A DNA stretch of 64,000 nucleotides from Sitta carolinensis (lineage: Eukaryota > Chordata > Aves > Passeriformes > Sittidae). Each line of letters starts with the position of its first letter. The stretch's first letter is position 1. The position numbers and the translations under genes were made by a program. The notes beneath the pieces were generated by a model, which was not told the origin of the DNA, made no database searches, and was given only the letters and a program-made list of their open reading frames with translations. The stretch is from positions 19,882,501 through 19,946,500 of the forward strand of contig CM063283.1 of the NCBI GenBank assembly GCA_032173965.1, in the 5' to 3' direction. This document shows, in pieces, positions 24,076-37,400 of the stretch.

Positions 24076-27000
24076 CAAGTGTTGTCACATAGTAATTGTG
24101 ATGCTGATAATCAATGTAAGATCATCAGAGAAGAAAATAATGAAGTTTTATTTTAGTTCAATTTAGTTTAGTAATGCATTTTATTCCAAGAAATTTCTCT
24201 TAAAGCTGGCCAACATATCTACTTTTGTGCCGTTTGTCATTGTGTGACTCCTTTTGGAAATGCTTGGTTATTTTAAACCTGTTTAAAAATTTATTTCTTG
24301 ATGGACTAATTTCTTCTGTTTAATGGTACCAAGGTAACTTCTCACTTCTCTTTTAGTGGATAACATCCATTTTTCCCCCCTCCATTCGTCTTTTACTCTT
24401 TTTTTCTGCCCACCTTTCCGAAGAATTATCTGCATTATTTTAGCTTTTCATGGTCTTCTCTTGACAACAAAAGCAAGGGCATGTGTAGTGTTATAGATGT
24501 TCTTTGAGGTGCACTACTCTGGAACTGTGAAGCGTGTGCCCAAACTGACCCTGGGAAACAAGAATTGCAGGGAGAGAGACTGCAAACCACTGGTAAACTG
24601 AGCAGTGAGTTTACAAGAAAAGAATGTTGGATCACCGGTGTTGATGCTTGGGTAAGCGATTCACAAAGGAATCTTCCATCTGGAAACTGAAAGGAGAAAA
24701 AGTTTATATAAGGTGGCCTTTAAAAAAATAGGTAAAAAATTGCTTCTCCAGTACATGGCTGCAGCTATATATTTTGCAGCATGAGTCATAGATGCCTTTA
24801 TAGTTCTACGTCCCCTTGCATAGGAGGAATAAACTTTGGAGAAGAGGAAGTTAAGAGAAAACAGAAGTGTGAACAACTGCTAATGGTGCTCTCTCTGGCT
24901 CCATTCAGTCTGCCATTCCATCATACTTGAAGGGGGTAATTCAGAGATTCCTTTCTTGGCATATAAGTGGCAACATATGTTTGAAACAGTGAGTGGAAAA
25001 TGTAGGAAAAAAATGACAGGCATATGGCAATAGGAAGGCAAGAAAAAATTTGTTGCCCTAGCGTTAGCCACATAATTGGTACACTTAACTTCTGAGGGAC
25101 TGATTTATTTTAAGACAAAAATGTATGCTCCATTTATTCAGGTTTTTTATACACGGCCTTCATCTTACAGTGCCTTCATAATTTTTCTGCTCTCTGAGGG
25201 AGTGGAAGGTGATAGAAGAGGTTCAGAGCCTCAGCCAAGGAATAGAGGGGAAATCTGGATGCAAATAGATAAACTGACCTTCATTCATACTCTGATTTTA
25301 AAAGAGGAAGGATTGAAAACCTCCTTTATTTTAATATTCAGTTTGGTGCTTTTTTCTTTTTTTTACCATATTGAGTTAGCTAGAATGTTTATGGCTTAAT
25401 GCAACGTAAGATGTACTGCTTAATGAATAGAATAGTTGTCCTGGAAACAGGCATAATCCAGAATAGTGTTTCCAGTGTGCAGTACATGCTGAGGTAACCT
25501 GCTGACTCTTTGTCAAAGAAGGGTTTCTTCCTCTGCATATATCTGTGCACAATTGTAAGCAAAATACAGTAGCTCAAGCGGTATGTGATGTGGAGAGAAT
25601 GTGGGTAGTTCTTTCTGTTTCTTCAGTTAATTTTGTGCCCTGAGTTGAATAATTCATTTCAAGGGAGAGTGTTGTTAGGAAGGTCAAGGTCAAACCTGTT
25701 CTTGTAGAGCTTTGGATGACATGTAAAATGTGTGTTTAGGAATGCTCTTTGGCCTGAAGCTGAAAACTCTACAATCCAAATAATATATTCTTGAAAATAG
25801 GAGGAAATCAGTCTGTTTTCTTTCAATTGAAAAATGGTTTACCAAAACCCTGGGAGAATGTCTCCCACCACATCTGACTTCAAAAATGTGTCCTCTTTCC
25901 TGAAGAGTCGTGAGGCCATTGGAGATCTGTAACTTGGCAACTGATTGGTCTTGTTATGGCCCTTATTCCATGGGGATCTTAGTCCTTCATGGAAAAGGAA
26001 TATTGACTAAACGACATTTTTATTTTGTTCACTCTTCTTTCTGACCTCTTCTGGCTCTGGGTTTTATGGTCTAGTGGTTTAATTTTGAGATGCTAAGTCT
26101 TATGTGAGATTATAAATGCTGGTAAGTTGATTGCATTATGCTAGCAATTACAACTTATTCTGGGGAGTGAAGGGCAGATGCCTTACCAGTCTTATTTAAA
26201 TTCAAAAAGTATGCTGTGTTAAACTTCTAAAAATAGATTAAAAGCCAGCTCTAGCTTTAATAACAAAACAAAAACAATGTTAACAGCCTCCATAATTGGA
26301 ATCATGTTAGCAAGTAACACTCTGAAAACTTGAGAAATCTGAGCTAGTATCTCTACCAGAGTAAATGACATCCCAAATACTGTCAGCAAAATGAATTAAA
26401 CAAATGATTTGAAGGGAAATCTATTTATGTTATTCTGGTTGTCACCCATGTTAGCAAAAAGCCAGGAAATTGCATCTGAAATTCGTAGAAATTTTTGGAG
26501 TTAAAAAGGAAGAAAATAATATCTAACTATGTGGGGAGAGGAACCTGTGCAACAAAAATTATTAATGTACTGCTCGTTTGGGAAGAAGCAGGAGACATTT
26601 TTAAAGAAGTTTTAGGAAAGTTATTAAATATTTTCTATTTGGTAGCTTCTGTATGTCTTATTTTACTTACATGCAAATACATTCAATTGCCCTGTAATTT
26701 GTTTGAGTTATTTTGTTTGATTGTTGTCTTTTTAGTTTAGTAAATTGAATTTTGTGGAATCACTTCCATGCAAGCAGAATCCTGCAAATGTGGGGAGTAC
26801 ACAGTCCCCCACAGGGGGGACCAGGGCCATGCAGTTCAGAAGGGACAAGGACATGTATCCTTTCTATGAGGTCCTGCTCCTAATTATGCATCAGTTCAAA
26901 GAGTGCATTTAAAGAGGTTTGGTCCTTCTGCTGCTCTGGTCATGTTTTGGTTTCTGAGCTACTAACAGTTAAGGAGAGAACTACATTTTGTATCATAAAC

Positions 27001-29345
27001 ATGTCAGCTGATGGGAGTTTTTCCATGGATTTGCCATCACACCAGCATAAGATGCTGTCAATCAATCATTGTCATGTTTGAGGAAGAGCTTTTTGCTTCA
27101 GTACATTGACTAAACATACAAACTGTCAGGCATCAGCAGGGAATCGGTGCATGGCTCTTATGTCGTTGTACTCTACCACCATGTAACTATAGTCTCAAGG
27201 TATGACACCTTTCTGGTGTGGGAGACTCCAAATGGTTTGTACAGCTTTTTAAAGCAGCAGAGTTGTTGCCTGTCTGTGTGCCATGAGTGGCAGTCATCCA
27301 GTAGAAGGATTTCAAAGGCACATGTATGAGCTGCTTGCTTGGTATGGAACATATGTGCACCTGTAGTTATTTCTTGTGAAATGCTACCAGTGAATTCATC
27401 CTTTTCCCCTTTCCTTTTCTTGAGTTGAACAGAAGTTCTACTGCTCCATTTTACTTCAATTACCATATAGCGAATGCTGGAGGAGAGGCAGCTGCTGCTG
27501 TCATCCCTCCCTGACTGAAGGTTGAAATCTGTGCTTTTATGCCACCTATCTTTAGATAAGATCCACCAATATCTTGTGTTTTCCTAATAAAATGATAAAT
27601 CCTTCTCTAGATCAGCTCAGCTTTAAGATCCTGTTCTTACCAGGAGTACTGGCAATTAGTTTCCCTGTGAAAAGTCACTCTTGTTTTTACTGTTAGCTTC
27701 CTAAAGTATAGCTTTGGATATTTAAAAAATGCTTTGTGCAGATGTGTAGCTCTGACTTCTGTGTGTCTGACCTGTGCTGGTGCACAGCAGTGGGTATGAC
27801 CTGTTTTGGGTATAGTTGCAGATTTATTTGGATTTGGATATCGTGGTGGGGTTCAATCTTCTTTTTCTAATGCTGAGATGAGATGTTCTCTCAACTGCAT
27901 CTTCTAATAGGAGTAGATTTGAGCTACTTCAAAATTCTTTAAATCCTTTTATCCAGTGTCATTGGAGTTGTTTTTTTCAGTCTCACATATAAGCTGTGTT
28001 GTTTTACTGTACTGGGATGAGTTTCTTCTATGGGTCTTGGGGATCAGTATTCTTGTTTACTTCCCCATCCTGTCTGGAGTGCTGATGCTGTAGATTGTTT
28101 TCTGTGTTGAAATTTTGCCTGGAGATGATAAGGAATTGCATACACTGGAGAGCTTTCTGAATAAACTAAAGAGACAACAAATCTAATGCTTTGGGAGTTT
28201 ATTGCAAATTATAATTTGAAGTTTGTAAATATTTTAAGAGGAGGATGCAACATGAGTAGAGTAGAGATCCTATGTAAATAATTTGGCTTTAAAGTCTAGA
28301 ATGTCTTCTGATGTTGTTTTATACCATTTCCTTTTAAGCAGAATGTTTGTATTTGTTTAAAAGATGTAAACTCCTAGGATTTTAGCTTATTAGTGTGGAG
28401 AAATTAAAGCGTGCAAAAATATCTTACCTGTATACTAATGAAATAAATATTTCAACAATGTAACTAGATGACAGTAATTGAAACCTAAATGCGCTTGAAA
28501 TCGTGGTCATCAAGACAGGAATTTCACATTTCTGATTGATTCCTCCCTGCTGGGGAATAGGCATTATGAACTCCTTTCTCTTTGCTTCCTTCCAAAAATT
28601 CAAAATATTTTAATTTTTTTGTATTGATTTATGTGTATTAAGGGCACCAACAACAGCCATTGCTTTTTCATAGTGAGTTGGAAGCAGAGAATAAAAAGAT
28701 CTGTAAAGCATTTATGCTGGCACACTTGTTCTAGCATAATACCAGGACTCTTGGCGTAGGATGTTTGTCAGGAAGCAAACTGTTGGGTAAGCATGGACAG
28801 AATAATTTGTTCTATAATAGTGTCTCATTTTGATTTCTAATCAGAAATACATTTAATTTCAAAATAATATTTTCCCCTTCTTTTTCATACCTGCTGCTGA
28901 ATCCCCAGAAACAAGTATCAATCATTTCAGTGCCTTTGTTTTGCGTCTAAAGGCTCAGCCGAATTTCCTAAACTTTTGGCCTTAGAAATTTCTGGTTGAA
29001 GTGTCATCATCTCTTTATCAATAAAAGAAACAAGCTTTTTGATGTACTTTTAGTTTTGGAGTTACCCTGTTTTTTGTATTAATAGAGTCTTTCTTTTTCC
29101 ATAATGCAAGGTAAACTAAAGAACAGTTCCTGAGCAGCCTTCACTCTCCACTCATCATGCTTTGTGTGTGATGCATTTGATTGTGTCCTCTCTTAACATT
29201 TGAAACAAGGAATCATGTGGAGAGGGTAGATGAGTGAATGTATAAATGGATATGGACATTTCACTGGCTATGGATGTTTCAGTTGAAAGGTGGAAATCAA
29301 TAAAGAACATCAGATGTGCAAATCTGTAAAATCAAATATATCTCA

Positions 29346-29404
29346 ATATACGTATGTGCAAAAATATGAGCACATATATACGTGTGTATGTATGTGTATA
29401 TATA
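29346..29404. repeat. TG/TA alternating purine-pyrimidine stretch
   Basis: Imperfect alternation with ACGTATGTGC, CACATATATACGTG and GTATGTATGTGTATATATA. A simple repeat of the kind prone to length change. Confidence 0.75.
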
Positions 29405-32400
29405 GGACTTAGGTTCATCTACTACATTAATGTCAAATTCCCAGAAATGTGGTGACAAGAGAAGACCATTTTAGCTCATGTCAGGACAATGTGCTTTAGT
29501 AATTTATCCATCCCTAGAGGGCTTATTAAACACTAAACAAAATGTCTCAGAATATAACTGATTGAGTGTTTTAAATTATGCCCGTTTGTTTGGCTCTTGG
29601 CCAGCTGCTCATTGTGCAGGGCTGTGGCAAACAAAACCTGTAATTTACATTGACAGTATCATGCAGTACACTCTGCAAGCTTCTCAACTCGGAACTTTTA
29701 TAAAGTAAACATGCAAACAAACCTCAGGTTCTTAGTGTAAACACATTTTGTAACTCTAAACTTGGCCAAACAGTTAAGAATCATAAAGGGGTTGTATTTT
29801 TTCCCCTTCTCATGAAAATGTCGTTACATATTTTTCCTTTCCTTTGCTGATAAATAGGGATATCTCTACATGAGTAATGAGAAAAGACAGCAGTAATCAA
29901 ATAACTTTTTTAATTTCTCACATTTCTTTTTTTTCTTTTTTTCTATTTTTTTTTTTTAAACCATGTGGCATTGGCACCAATTTCCTAATTGTTTTATTTT
30001 TTACTAAGTGTACCCTAGTGAGGACTGACGCGGATTCCACCATACATGGCATATCTGCTTATCACATTCCAGTTGGTCTAAACTCAGAATGCAAAATGCA
30101 GTTTAGTGGACTTGTATGAAATTTATAATTTTCAGATATTTCTATGATTTTGCTGTTTGCCGTTTTATTTTTTTTCTGATTTTGACGAAATCATTTTCTT
30201 TCAAGAGGATGTTTCCTTAAAATTGAAATGTGAAGTCTAAATTTGTAGGCAGAAGTAGAATGGTAAGAAATCTGAATGGGCAGATGCTGTAGATGTGAAA
30301 CAGATAGGCTGGGTCAGAGCCATTCGTTAATACCTCCACACAGGGGGTGTGCTGCAAGTAATTGTGGTAAAATAAAGAGCCCAGTACAGGTTGATCAGAT
30401 TTATCCTGCAAATTGCATAATCAAAGAGAGGTTATGGAAAGCAGTAGTGACTTAGCTACGTTATGTACAAGTCATCACTTCTGGAGTGGAATTTTAATGT
30501 GTGTAAACATGCTTGTCTAGAGTCACTTGAATGGAGCTGTATTTCCATGGACAACACTGGCATCTTGGGCACCAGCTCCAAAGTGGAGGCATCTGAACAA
30601 AGTCCCCCACTTTAAATCTATAGGCTGAATCCTGCCTTTAATGCCAAGCATGGAACAGTGTTCATTTTTTGTTTCTGAACATAATTTACAGCTACACTCA
30701 AAAGCAGAGGGGGGACATGAGCAGTAAGAGGACAGAACTTGCTCCATGTTAGGCTTACTTGAAGGTGCTGTGATATACGTGTCATAAGATTGTCTCATGT
30801 AAAAATGGAGAAACAGTAACATAATCTGAATAGGAAAAGAAGGTTTAGATTCTTTTTGAGCTTCAACCAAAACTACATGTTTTGCCATAATGACTGCAAT
30901 AATATGTACTCTTTATAGAGCTGATGACAAGAACAGAAAAGGAAATTGAATTGAATGATTTTAATACTAAGGACTGAAGTATCTGAGAACAGATGGATCA
31001 AATAGAATAAACATGTAAAAAAAATGAAACCAATGCACAAAACTTGCATATGAATGTCTGCTTAGTATATACCTTATGAAGTATTTTCAAAGTCCTCTAG
31101 CATATAGTTGTTTGTACTCTCTTGTTTTATGTGTTTGTTCTGAATGCAATGACAATGAGTCGTTGGATTGGTATTGATTTAGAGCAACATCATTCCATTT
31201 TATGCAGAGAAGTGAGGAGTTTGTGTAAAATCAGGAAGGACTTCTTGAGTGTTATACTGCAAATCATCAGCTTTTCTTTACCACTGCCATTATAACAGCT
31301 GAACAAACAAAATAACATGAGAAGTTTCTTAAGTAATTAAGGTAGATGTCTGGATGCTACAAGGAAGTGGAATGGTGTTCAGGAGTGCAGAAAAAACTCA
31401 TCCTGAACCATCTGGTCTTAGTGTCATCTTGTGCTGGGATCCAAGTATTCCTCTGTCTTATTTCTTGAAGGTATTTCAGTGTATTAAGTATTCATCATAT
31501 ACATTTTGTCTAATCTCTCCTTTATTTGAAGAGGACTTGTGATATGTTCTCTCCAGCACTTTTTGAGATAAATGTAATTGAAGATATTTTTAGTATTTTT
31601 CTTTTAAAAACAAGCAGCCTCTCCCTTTCTTCTTGGAGGTAGGAGAGCTCTGCTTTATTTGGAAGAATTTTTAAAAGCCTAACTGTTCCCTTGAGCTCAG
31701 CATCTTTATTCCTCTCCCCATTATTTTTATGAACTGCTGCATGCCTTATTTCATTGGGAAGTCTGGCTGCGGCTCTCTAGGAGGATGAAGGCTGCATGCC
31801 TGAGCTCTTTTCAAACTATGACGCCACATGCTAGTACTTCTTTAAAATTTGACTAAATGTTTCATTATAGATCTTTTCAAGAGACTTATGCATGCATTCC
31901 CATGATCTCATTCTTTGATTTTTAGAAAGAGAAGAAAGAAAAAGTGAAGGTTGTGATATTCTACAGCTATCCAAATATTCAGCTTTTGCAATAGCAAATC
32001 AAACCTGATATTGCTTCTTCATTTGGGTGCTATAAGGATAGGTAGCTGTTTGTAAAAACAGCATTATTTGCTGTGGAAAAAAGCTGGCTCTTTGTATAGT
32101 GAAACTAAGTGAGTTATGGAAGTTTGTTTCATGGCTGGATTTGTTTTATTGCCGGATAATGTGCAAGCTACCAGGCTTTCCACACTGTTGGGGGGAACAC
32201 AAAGGTTTTCTGCAGCGTACTCTTATCCAGGTCAAACTGCACTCTTCCTTAATATCCTGGACACTAAAAGATAACCTGTTTCCAAGAGCCCAGTAGACAT
32301 TGAGTAATTCAGAAGATTCTTGCATTTTAGTTGAAGTTAGCTTATGGATGAAAAAAAAAAGGATGATGATGGATAGGTGTACAGGCTAAGAAACTCAATT

Positions 32401-34370
32401 AAAATTGGCCTTTGTTAATATCTGTTTCAAACAATTGTGTGTAAATAGTCAAACCCTCAAGGGCATTTTTATGGATGCTAAAGAGAAACATATCCATACC
32501 AGGAGAGGGGTAAATGAACTGCTCTAAGCTCAGTTAGTCTTGCTTCAGTTCAAATACTAGGATTAACAGGTTAGAACAGCAAAGCATTACTTGAGGACAG
32601 GTGGGAAAGGAGAGCAGACTTGGCACATCATTCTGCTTTTCTCTCAACTGCCTGGAGACTTTTGTATTCACCAGATACATGCCAGTTCTCTTCTTTACTA
32701 TAGTTTCTTTTCTTGTTAAAGACTAGTGCTGCCTCCCATTTCCCTGTCAGCTCTAAGGACCCACCAGCTAATAGTTCATCAGTTTTTCATGCAAGCTCTT
32801 TTAGAATACTTAAATACCATTTAGTCTCCTGGTAAAAGTGCTAGTAAACTTGTTGCTTTGCATGGTTTAAATTTGATTTAAAGCTTTTTTCTACTATCAG
32901 TTTGGATTCAGATGGCTTCACAGACTCTTCCTCCATAGTCTAATGTGGAAACCTCCTTGACTTCCAAAACATTGGAATTCAATGCTGCTAGTCAGGGACA
33001 AATACAAATTAAAAAAAAATAAAATATTATGACAAGTGAACTAAATTTATTCTATACTTCATTGTTCAGTGGAGAAAGGTGTCCAGATTCTGATTTCAGC
33101 CCTTGTCATTATTTTGGACTGATGATCAGTAGTCTAGTATTTATGATTGTCTGTTTATATATGTACTTCAACTCACAGAAGGTCCGGATATGTTTTTACA
33201 CAGTCAAATAGATTTCTCTTGTTTGGCTCCACTTTTCTGCTTTCCTTTTTTTGTTGCAGCTGTACAGCTCCTACATCAGTGTAATGTGTTCTCTAATTTT
33301 GATTTAAATAATTAACAATAGTATAATCATATTTCTCTGGATGTTCTTCTCACATAGTTTAGAAGTATAAAATCACACATGGCCGCATTTACAACTGCAC
33401 AGACTAATTTTTGTGTTGGATTCTAGAAATTGCGCAGGAGCCCTTGCACCCTTGTTCTTTGACTGTTTGGTTTGTAGTTGCTTTTTTAAAATTCTGCTTG
33501 TTTGAAATGCTCTTTGGTTAGATAGAGCTTTGCTATTTCCTGTCAAACTTCATTAGGTACTTAAGTGCTTTATTTCCAGGAATACAGAGTTTTAATGATT
33601 TCATCTCTAATTGGTGTGTCATCCTAAACTGTGCTTGCATCTGCACATGCCAACTTTCTGTTAAGTTTATATAGTCTTCACCTAAATTTTTAGCTTAAAT
33701 ACCAGTAGCCTGTTTTGTTTTATTTTAGGTAAAGTTGTGCATCCTATTGCAAAAGTCTTCCACAGTCTAATAAAGTGTAATTCTTTCTTTCTGCATCATT
33801 TTCTTAAGTACTTTATCAAATACGACAGTAATGCTAGAACCAGTGCTTTGGTACTAGTACTATTTCAAAGACATAGCGATGGAGACAGTTGTTGTCAGGA
33901 GGCTAAAAAGCACACTTTTTTTCTCCAAGTACTTTGAAAATTCTTTTATATGTTGTTATTTTTATCATGAGCAGCTCCTTCTCAGTTTTCTCCAAGAAAT
34001 TCTCTGGATATCAGCTGTGTATCATAAATGCTGTCTTTGTAATCAGAATACCCCAAGGGCAAGGTTGTATACACTGTTTTGAGACTCAGATTTTTGCATA
34101 TGTAACTGTTAAACGACAGACTTTAATGATATGCTGGCAGTGAAATCTGATATTATATGGAATTAGCTGAATTTTAAGATTGGTTAAACACAAGAAATTT
34201 AGACCAAACTAATCTTAAAATTTGATAATCCTTATAAGCATATGTGGAAAACAGGCTGATTCATGTAAAATAAAAGTTTTATTTTGTGCAACTAGTCAAA
34301 GATCTGTTTGGAATGCCTTCATTTCTTTCTTTGTGTTGGAATGCTTACTTTTCTTACTTTGCATCTGCAG

Positions 34371-34423
34371 TTAATGCCGAGCTAAAGAAGATGGGAATTC
34401 ACAGAGATCAGGATCTTGAATCT
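34371..34423 (+). other. Candidate plus-strand exon, unassigned
   Basis: A 53-nt segment lies between a strong acceptor (CTTTGCATCTGCAG after a T/C-rich run) and a strong donor (GAATCT|GTAAGA). Only one forward frame is open, using the third base onward: NAELKKMGIHRDQDLES. The two leading T residues would complete a codon from an upstream exon. It would not join in frame to the 20302 donor, but it would join to the alternative 20366 donor. I do not recognise the peptide, and it is not in CMSS1 as I remember it. It may be a lineage-specific or non-coding exon, or chance. Confidence 0.25.
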
Positions 34424-37400
34424 GTAAGATACGTTCCTTTGATAAAACTATTGAGTTAAACACCATGCTGTTCGATATTTGCTAGAAATGATGCACTCCA
34501 AAGTGGTATTACAAACCTCCTTACCCACTGGTAAACTGGGGGCTTAGGAAGCTAAATCAGCTCAGCATTTGTGCCCTTCTCTAGGTTCAGTTCTGCGTAT
34601 TTCAATCATCCTTTATTTCTAGGCCAAATGCTACACTCAGGGAGACCTAAAGCACATAAAGATGATCACAGCAGTTTTCATTGTCTTTTCAGGAGAATTG
34701 AACTGTGTAAACTCAGAGTTTAATCACTGCTTCTACGTTCAGAGCTAGTGTTGGCTGCTACATTGTGTTAAGAGACCATGAGAAAACTGGGTTCTGAACC
34801 AAAGACAATCTATATATAGGGTTGCTATTTCAATAAGAGTTGTGGATGACTAGCAATTAATAACATGGATTTATGGATGTGGTGCTGTGTATGGTGGTTA
34901 AGCTTTGATAAGCATGTTTACAGGGTCCTGGGAGTTTTAATAGAGTGGTTTTCATTAACTTTATTTATAACCTATAGTTTTTATTTGCCATACTTAAATA
35001 TAGCATATAAGGATTTTGGAGGTTTATAGCAAACTTATGGATATAAAACGTTAAGTAACTTTATCCAGGAGTGTGTTTATCCAAATATGTCATCAAACTT
35101 CTCAATTTCCCTTTTAGAAAGCCAGTTAGGGACAGACTGACTCATTCTCCTGTCTGACCGAACACAAAGACATCCAGAGTTTAGCTGGCAAGACTGTTGA
35201 AAAAAAGGGGGAATTTTAGGATTTCTGAGGGTGGGTCTTGCTTCTCAGTTCCTCAGTTGGATGCAAGATGAAATTTTGAAATGAGAAACATGTGAAATAT
35301 TGTCTAAACATTTAATAAATAATGTCCCAATTTCCTGATGACTTAAGCGCAAATTGTGGGATCTGAACATTCCTAAAAGTCATTTTAATAGTAGTAAATT
35401 TATACGTCAGAATAAGGTTTACAGTGCTCAGAATTTCCTGATAACCCTGACATTTTTAGCAAACAAATCAGAGTGGGGGAAGAGGAGAGTGCATGGTCTC
35501 CATTTCTGCTAGGTTTTATTTCCTTTTCCACAAGGTTCTCTGGTTTGTTCAGACTGTGAGGAGGAAGGAGGCTAGCATCATGTATAAGGAAGTGCAAATG
35601 AGATGGTAACAATTATGGTTTACAGAAATGGAAGGACAGTTTAAGAAAAACAGGGTTTAGTACCTATTAGTACCCGATAATGTTTGTGGAGCTCATCTTT
35701 CCCCAGTGACTTGAAGATTCTGTGAATCAAAGTGATGAGGCTTAGGAAGGCTTACTGCTTTCCCAAGAGCATGTAAAAGCCAAGACCTTGACTGCTTTTA
35801 AAAGTGAAGACCTCTATTTTAAGTTGTAGGTTTTTAATCAGCTCATGTAATTTCAAGCAAAATGTGTGACTTGGAAGGTATTGGCAAAGAGCAGCTTTAG
35901 TGATGTGCTTTTGCAGTGCCTTAAGTTGGATGCTGTCTCTGCTGAAGATGCTCAGTGGATCCTGGTCAGAGAATGAGAGCAGACCTGTGCAAGGTATATC
36001 TCATCAAGCTTATGTACACATTTGAAAACAACCACATTTCTGGATTCAGTGAGTTTCCCTTCTCCAACACAAAGGCAGAGTCTGGAAGTAGGTGGCTGAT
36101 GCTGGGCCAAATCTGGCAGACATAAATTAGTTAACTCAGTAATTTCAGTGTTAGTGTCCCTTTTGGACTTTTCATCTCCTATTTTGGGGAGGGGAGAGGA
36201 ATAAAAGTTTTCTATGGCAGAATACTTCCCCTGACATCTCTCAGTAGTCATCACAACTGTTGGATTTGGGTTTTTTATCTGCTTATTGCTGTTGATCAAG
36301 TTACATATGATTCAAGAGTCTTTAGTGCAGGAGTTTTCCCTTGTCAGAATGTCTGTACAAGCTTCAGCTTCTACCAGCCATGTTTCCCACCACAAACTTT
36401 TCTGTGGGAGCATGAAGGGACTGGTTAATTCTGATTCTCTGCCTGCTCAGTCTTTGGAGTTCCTTCAAGTTGCGCCTCACAAGGGCCATTGTGTCAGATT
36501 TTATCCCAAGGGATGTGCAGCTGGGACCTACCACAGAAAGGAGAGTGGGCAGTTCTCTGTTTGGAATTGTCCTGAAGCAGCTGACCTTACTGCAGCCCAC
36601 TCCAACTCTCCTCCCAGGGTTTTATCTGCTATGGATCTCTCTGTAATCAAAATGGGTGCCTTGGGATTCTTTTTCAGTCTTAGCCAAGTAATTTAGCATC
36701 TTTCAGTAGAGGAAGTACTGTACTGAGGTGTTAAAGAGAAGGAATTACTGAATGAATAGAAAAGTATAATTTTGTTTATGACAATGCAACTTTTATAGAA
36801 CATTTCTAGGGAGATTAGGACTTTCCTGTATTTTAGACATCTGAAATGAGAAGTAAAATTGTTGGCACTGCATTTGGAGAGCAACTCTCTGTTGCAATGG
36901 AGAGACTGCATGATCCAGTAAGTTTTCTTGTATCTACTCCTGTTAGCTGCTCTGAGCCATTCACCTGACCTGTGCCTTGTCATTACACACGGCAAAACAT
37001 ACATGAGTCTGAATCATGAATTTTAAAAACCAGAGTTCCTATGTCCCTCCCAGACTTTTAGATAATTTCTGTGGCTTTTTTCTTATCTTCTTAGTAGAAA
37101 GATACAAATATTTAACATAGCTTTTCAATGTGTTCACACTCTTGATCTTCAGGTTCTAAATAACTTGTGTTACCTTGCCCCAATGTGTGGTGTTTTTCTG
37201 AAAGGCTCTAAAATGTTCATTTCAAGCTCAAGAAACAAAATAATGTATGTACATGAAAAGCAAAATTGCCATGTGAGGAGATTTTGGTGGCGTTTTTTAG
37301 CAATTTTTTTTAAAGTAACCTCTGTTTTTAATAGATTTAGTGCTTCTGATCTTTTTATTTATTCTCTGTTTAAAATTACTGTCTCAGCACAGAGACCAAG

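Noticed and set aside
30523..30888. 121-codon minus-strand open frame with several Cys
   Set aside because: No known family pattern, no splice sites fitting the FILIP1L phases, and not at a position where a FILIP1L exon is expected.
36286..36696. 136-codon plus-strand open frame
   Set aside because: No recognisable similarity to CMSS1 or other proteins and no convincing splice signals; treated as chance.
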